The notes under the pieces were generated by a model, which saw only the letters and a list, made by a program, of their open reading frames with translations, was not told the origin of the DNA and ran no database searches. A program made the position numbers and the translations under genes. A stretch of DNA of 34,425 nucleotides from contig JAXDOS010000262.1 of assembly GCA_034668785.1 (NCBI GenBank), positions 1-34,425 on the forward strand, in the 5' to 3' direction. Below are positions 31,961 to 34,425 of this stretch, piece after piece (the stretch's first letter is position 1; every line of letters begins with the position of its first letter). The DNA comes from CANKHA01 sp034668785 (GTDB lineage: Bacteria; Pseudomonadota; Alphaproteobacteria; Rhizobiales; Xanthobacteraceae).

Positions 31961-32928
31961 TGGAAAGCCAGGCCCGGCAAAGCCGCGTGGATACTCAAGG
32001 CGAGCGCCGCATCGGCGTCTCTTTCGAGTTTTTTCCGCCGAAGACGGAGGAGATGGAGAAGACGCTGTGGGAGGCGGTTACGCGGCTGGCGCCGCTGGCG
32101 CCCAACTTTGTTTCGGTGACCTATGGCGCCGGCGGTTCGACGCGCGAGCGCACGCACGCAACGGTCAAACGTATTCTCGACGAGACGCCGCTGACGCCGG
32201 CCGCGCATTTGACTTGCGTTGCCGCCACCCGCGACGAAGTGGATCAGGTGATCCGCGATTATTGCGCCGCCGGCGTTCGCCACATCGTTGCCTTGCGCGG
32301 CGATCCGACCAGCGGCGTCGGCGCGCGCTATGCGCCGCATCCAGGCGGCTATGAGAACGGGGCCGATTTGGTGGCAGGCATCAAGCGCATCTGCGACGTG
32401 GAAGTTTCGGTTTCGGCGTATCCCGAAAAGCATCCCGACAGCCCGAATGTCGAATCCGATATCGACATGCTTAAGGACAAGGTGGACGCCGGCGCGACAC
32501 GCGCCATCACGCAATTCTTCTTCGAAAACGATCTGTATTTCCGCTATCTCGACCGAGTCCGCGCGCGCGGGATCAATGTGCCGGTCGTTCCCGGCATTCT
32601 GCCGGTGCAGAATTTCAAGCAGACGAAGAATTTTGCCGAGCGCACGGGTGCCTCGGTGCCGGCCTGGCTGGCGGAGCGCTTTGCGGGCCTCGACGACGAT
32701 CCCGCCACGCGCAAGCTGATCGCTGCTGCTGTCGCCGCCGAGCAGGTGCTCGATCTGGTCGATCGTGGCGTCACCAATTTCCATTTCTACACCATGAACC
32801 GCGCCGATCTCGTCTATGCGGTGTGCCATCTGCTGGGATTGCGTCCCGCGGCTCCTTCTCCCTCTCCCCAGAGGGGAGAGGGCCGGGCTGAGGGGGTTCC
32901 TGCGTTACCTTTGGGCACGACGCCATGA
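31960..32928 (+). CDS. metF: Methylenetetrahydrofolate reductase (MetF)
   Basis: MetF reduces 5,10-methylene- to 5-methyltetrahydrofolate using FAD and NADH, supplying MetH. The family features are VSFEFFPPKTEEMEKTLWEA near the N-terminus with the catalytic Glu, NFVSVTYGAGGSTRERT, HIVALRGDPTSG, and ITQFFFEND. The length is 322 residues. TGATG couples it to the ArsR-methyltransferase gene, and GGGAGG at about 31948 precedes ATG 31960. The last about 25 residues (PAAPSPSPQRGEGRAEG and on) are unlike MetF and are encoded by an 'SPSPQRGEG' hairpin repeat, so the native end was replaced or extended. The catalytic barrel is complete up to YAVCHLLGLR. Confidence 0.96.
   Translation: MESQARQSRVDTQGERRIGVSFEFFPPKTEEMEKTLWEAVTRLAPLAPNFVSVTYGAGGSTRERTHATVKRILDETPLTPAAHLTCVAATRDEVDQVIRDYCAAGVRHIVALRGDPTSGVGARYAPHPGGYENGADLVAGIKRICDVEVSVSAYPEKHPDSPNVESDIDMLKDKVDAGATRAITQFFFENDLYFRYLDRVRARGINVPVVPGILPVQNFKQTKNFAERTGASVPAWLAERFAGLDDDPATRKLIAAAVAAEQVLDLVDRGVTNFHFYTMNRADLVYAVCHLLGLRPAAPSPSPQRGEGRAEGVPALPLGTTP
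32860..32882 (+). repeat. GC-rich hairpin repeat within the metF 3' end
   Basis: Perfect 10-bp stem CCCTCTCCCC (32860-32869) / GGGGAGAGGG (32873-32882), loop AGA. The translation PSPSPQRGEG is the familiar signature of a dispersed intergenic repeat of proteobacteria. There is no T run, so it is not a terminator. Confidence 0.7.
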
Positions 32929-32944
32929 CGGCAAGCATAAAAGA

Positions 32945-33032
32945 TCGTCATGGCCGGGCTCGTCCCGGCCATCCACGTCTTTCTTTATTGCAAGTAAGAC
33001 CTGGATGCCCGGCACAAGGCCGGGCATGACGA
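32945..33032 (+). repeat. Second copy of the dispersed palindromic repeat, between metF and metH
   Basis: Same element as at 20199-20290: TCGTCATGGCCGGGCTCGTC at the start, CATGACGA at the end, with GGCCGGG-CTCG-TCCCGGCC and GCCCGGC-ACAA-GGCCGGGC hairpins. It begins 17 bases after metF and ends 13 bases before the metH ATG, so it fills nearly all the space between the two genes. Confidence 0.92.
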
Positions 33033-33045
33033 AGAAAGTAGACGT

Positions 33046-34425
33046 ATGAGTAAGATCAACACCTCTCCCCTTGAATCCGCGCTGCGCCGTGCGGCGGCGG
33101 AGCGCATTCTGGTGCTCGACGGCGCCATGGGGACGATGATCCAGGCGCTCAAGCTGGACGAGGCCGGCTATCGCGGCGCGCGCTTCGCCGATTGGCAGCG
33201 CGACGTGCGCGGCAACAACGATCTGTTGATCCTCAGCCAGCCCGACGCCATCCGCGACATTCATCTGCAATATTTCCGCGCCGGCGCCGACATCGTCGAG
33301 ACCAACACTTTTTCCTCCACCGTGATCGCGCAGGCGGATTACGGCATGGAGGCGCTGGCGTATGAATTGAACGTGCAGGGCGCCAAACTGGCGAAAGAAG
33401 CGGCGAAACTCGCCGAGGCCGAGGACGGCCGTCCGCGTTTCGTCGCCGGCGCGCTCGGCCCGACCAATCGCACCGCCTCGATCTCGCCCGACGTCGGCAA
33501 TCCCGGCTTCCGCGCCATCACCTTCGACGAATTGCGCGCGGCTTATGGCGAGCAAGTGCGCGGCTTGCTCGACGGCGGCGCCGACATATTGTTGATTGAG
33601 ACTATCTTCGACACACTCAATGCCAAGGCGGCGATTTACGCCATCGCTGAAATCACCGAAGAGCGCGGCATTCAGGTGCCGCTGATGATTTCCGGCACCA
33701 TTACCGATCTCTCCGGCCGCCTGCTCTCCGGCCAGACGCCGGAAGCGTTCTGGAATTCCGTGCGCCATGCGACGCCGATGTCGATCGGGCTCAATTGCGC
33801 GCTCGGCGCCAAGGAGATGCGCGCACATGTGGACGAGCTTGGCCGCGTCGCCGACACTCTGGTCTGCGCCTATCCGAATGCCGGGCTGCCGAATGAGTTT
33901 GGCCATTACGACGAGACGCCGGAATATATGTCGAGCTTGATGGGCGAGTTCGCCGCCTCTGGGCTGGTCAATATCGTCGGCGGTTGCTGTGGCACCACGC
34001 CCGAGCATATCCGCGCCATCGCCGACGCGGTGGCCGGCAAGGCGCCGCGCGCGATACCCGACGTATCGCCGATGCTGCGGCTGTCTGGCCTGGAGCCGTT
34101 CACGCTGACGCCGGAAATTCCGTTTGTGAACGTCGGCGAACGCACCAACGTCACCGGCTCGGCGAAATTCCGCAAGCTCATCACCAACGGGGAATTCCCG
34201 GCCGCGCTCGACATCGCCCGCGATCAGGTCGCTAACGGCGCTCAGATCATCGACGTCAATATGGACGAGGGCCTGCTCGATTCCGAAGCGGCGATGGTAA
34301 ATTTCCTGCATCTCGTGGCGTCGGAGCCGGACATCTCCCGCGTGCCGGTGATGGTGGACTCCTCGAAATTCGCCATCATCGAAGCCGGACTGAAATGCGT
34401 GCAGGGCAAGCCGGTCGTGAATTCG
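33046..34425 (+). CDS. metH: Cobalamin-dependent methionine synthase (MetH), N-terminal part
   Basis: The frame runs open from ATG 33046 to the window end (460 codons of a usual about 1250), so only the homocysteine and start of the folate domain are present. The homocysteine domain has ILVLDGAMGTMIQALKLDEA, FRAGADIVETNTFSST, SIGLNCALG (first zinc Cys) and GGCCGTTPEHI (the other two zinc Cys). The pterin-binding domain starts with VNVGERTNVTGSAKFRKLI and has GAQIIDVNMDEGLLD. MetH transfers the methyl group of 5-methyltetrahydrofolate through B12 to homocysteine. It follows metF, so the operon supplies both steps. No strong ribosome binding site is seen; the repeat at 32945-33032 lies immediately upstream. 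Confidence 0.97.
   Translation, partial: MSKINTSPLESALRRAAAERILVLDGAMGTMIQALKLDEAGYRGARFADWQRDVRGNNDLLILSQPDAIRDIHLQYFRAGADIVETNTFSSTVIAQADYGMEALAYELNVQGAKLAKEAAKLAEAEDGRPRFVAGALGPTNRTASISPDVGNPGFRAITFDELRAAYGEQVRGLLDGGADILLIETIFDTLNAKAAIYAIAEITEERGIQVPLMISGTITDLSGRLLSGQTPEAFWNSVRHATPMSIGLNCALGAKEMRAHVDELGRVADTLVCAYPNAGLPNEFGHYDETPEYMSSLMGEFAASGLVNIVGGCCGTTPEHIRAIADAVAGKAPRAIPDVSPMLRLSGLEPFTLTPEIPFVNVGERTNVTGSAKFRKLITNGEFPAALDIARDQVANGAQIIDVNMDEGLLDSEAAMVNFLHLVASEPDISRVPVMVDSSKFAIIEAGLKCVQGKPVVNS

Overview
The window looks like ordinary chromosome from an alphaproteobacterium of the order Hyphomicrobiales (Rhizobiales), most like the Bradyrhizobium/Pseudolabrys side. The basis is the high G+C, the many families typical of that group (DUF1236, DUF992, the MAKGQ small basic protein, a long UvrB, an ArsR-methyltransferase fusion in front of metF), and a dispersed palindromic repeat whose translation (PGSSRPST, PGTRPGM and similar) turns up in proteins of that group. 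These assignments come from recognition of sequence features, not from a search. I see no rRNA, tRNA, CRISPR array, integrase, transposase or prophage gene. No gene-free stretch exceeds 300 bases; the longest, about 290 bases at 1389-1678, holds a structured leader.

Layout. 1-3.1 kb holds small envelope and stress-type proteins: the tail of one DUF1236 protein and a complete second one, two tandem single-membrane-segment microproteins, a conserved 98-residue protein, the 49-residue MAKGQ protein, a His/Arg-rich secreted peptide, a CxxC protein and a decayed gene remnant. 3.1-10.2 kb is a minus-strand block: uvrB, a secreted-type metallophosphoesterase, an unknown anchored protein and an ABC half-transporter. 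10.2-14.8 kb is plus strand: a SemiSWEET-like gene with an apparent frameshift, a GT87-type membrane glycosyltransferase and a translationally coupled DUF1800/DUF1501 pair. 14.8-20.7 kb is mixed: an SH3-like secreted protein, an STN-like secreted protein, a secreted beta-propeller, a DUF486 membrane protein, a GST and a second GT87 protein that carries the repeat in frame. 20.8-26.8 kb is plus strand: SGNH hydrolase, aspartate aminotransferase, DUF992, an EF-G-like GTPase and a dienelactone-hydrolase-like enzyme. 26.8-29.6 kb is minus strand: a DUF421 membrane protein with a partner, a ROK-type protein with permuted motif order, and TrmO/TsaA. 29.7-34.4 kb is plus strand: a secreted alpha/beta hydrolase with an EF-hand loop, then the methionine-cycle operon ArsR-methyltransferase / metF / metH (metH runs off the end).

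How the genes work together. The clearest functional unit is the last one. MetF makes 5-methyltetrahydrofolate, MetH uses it to methylate homocysteine, and the ArsR-methyltransferase fusion in front, translationally coupled to metF and preceded by a near-perfect AT-rich palindrome, is the probable regulator. The DUF1800/DUF1501 genes form a second tight unit. Most other genes look like single transcription units.

Most interesting observations: (1) the ROK kinase-like protein has its motifs in circularly permuted order; (2) one palindromic repeat sits both inside the GT87 reading frame and between metF and metH; (3) the EF-G-like GTPase has Ser where EF-G has its catalytic His; (4) the SemiSWEET gene has a probable one-base deletion. 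I do not see an evident new multi-gene defence or mobile system.
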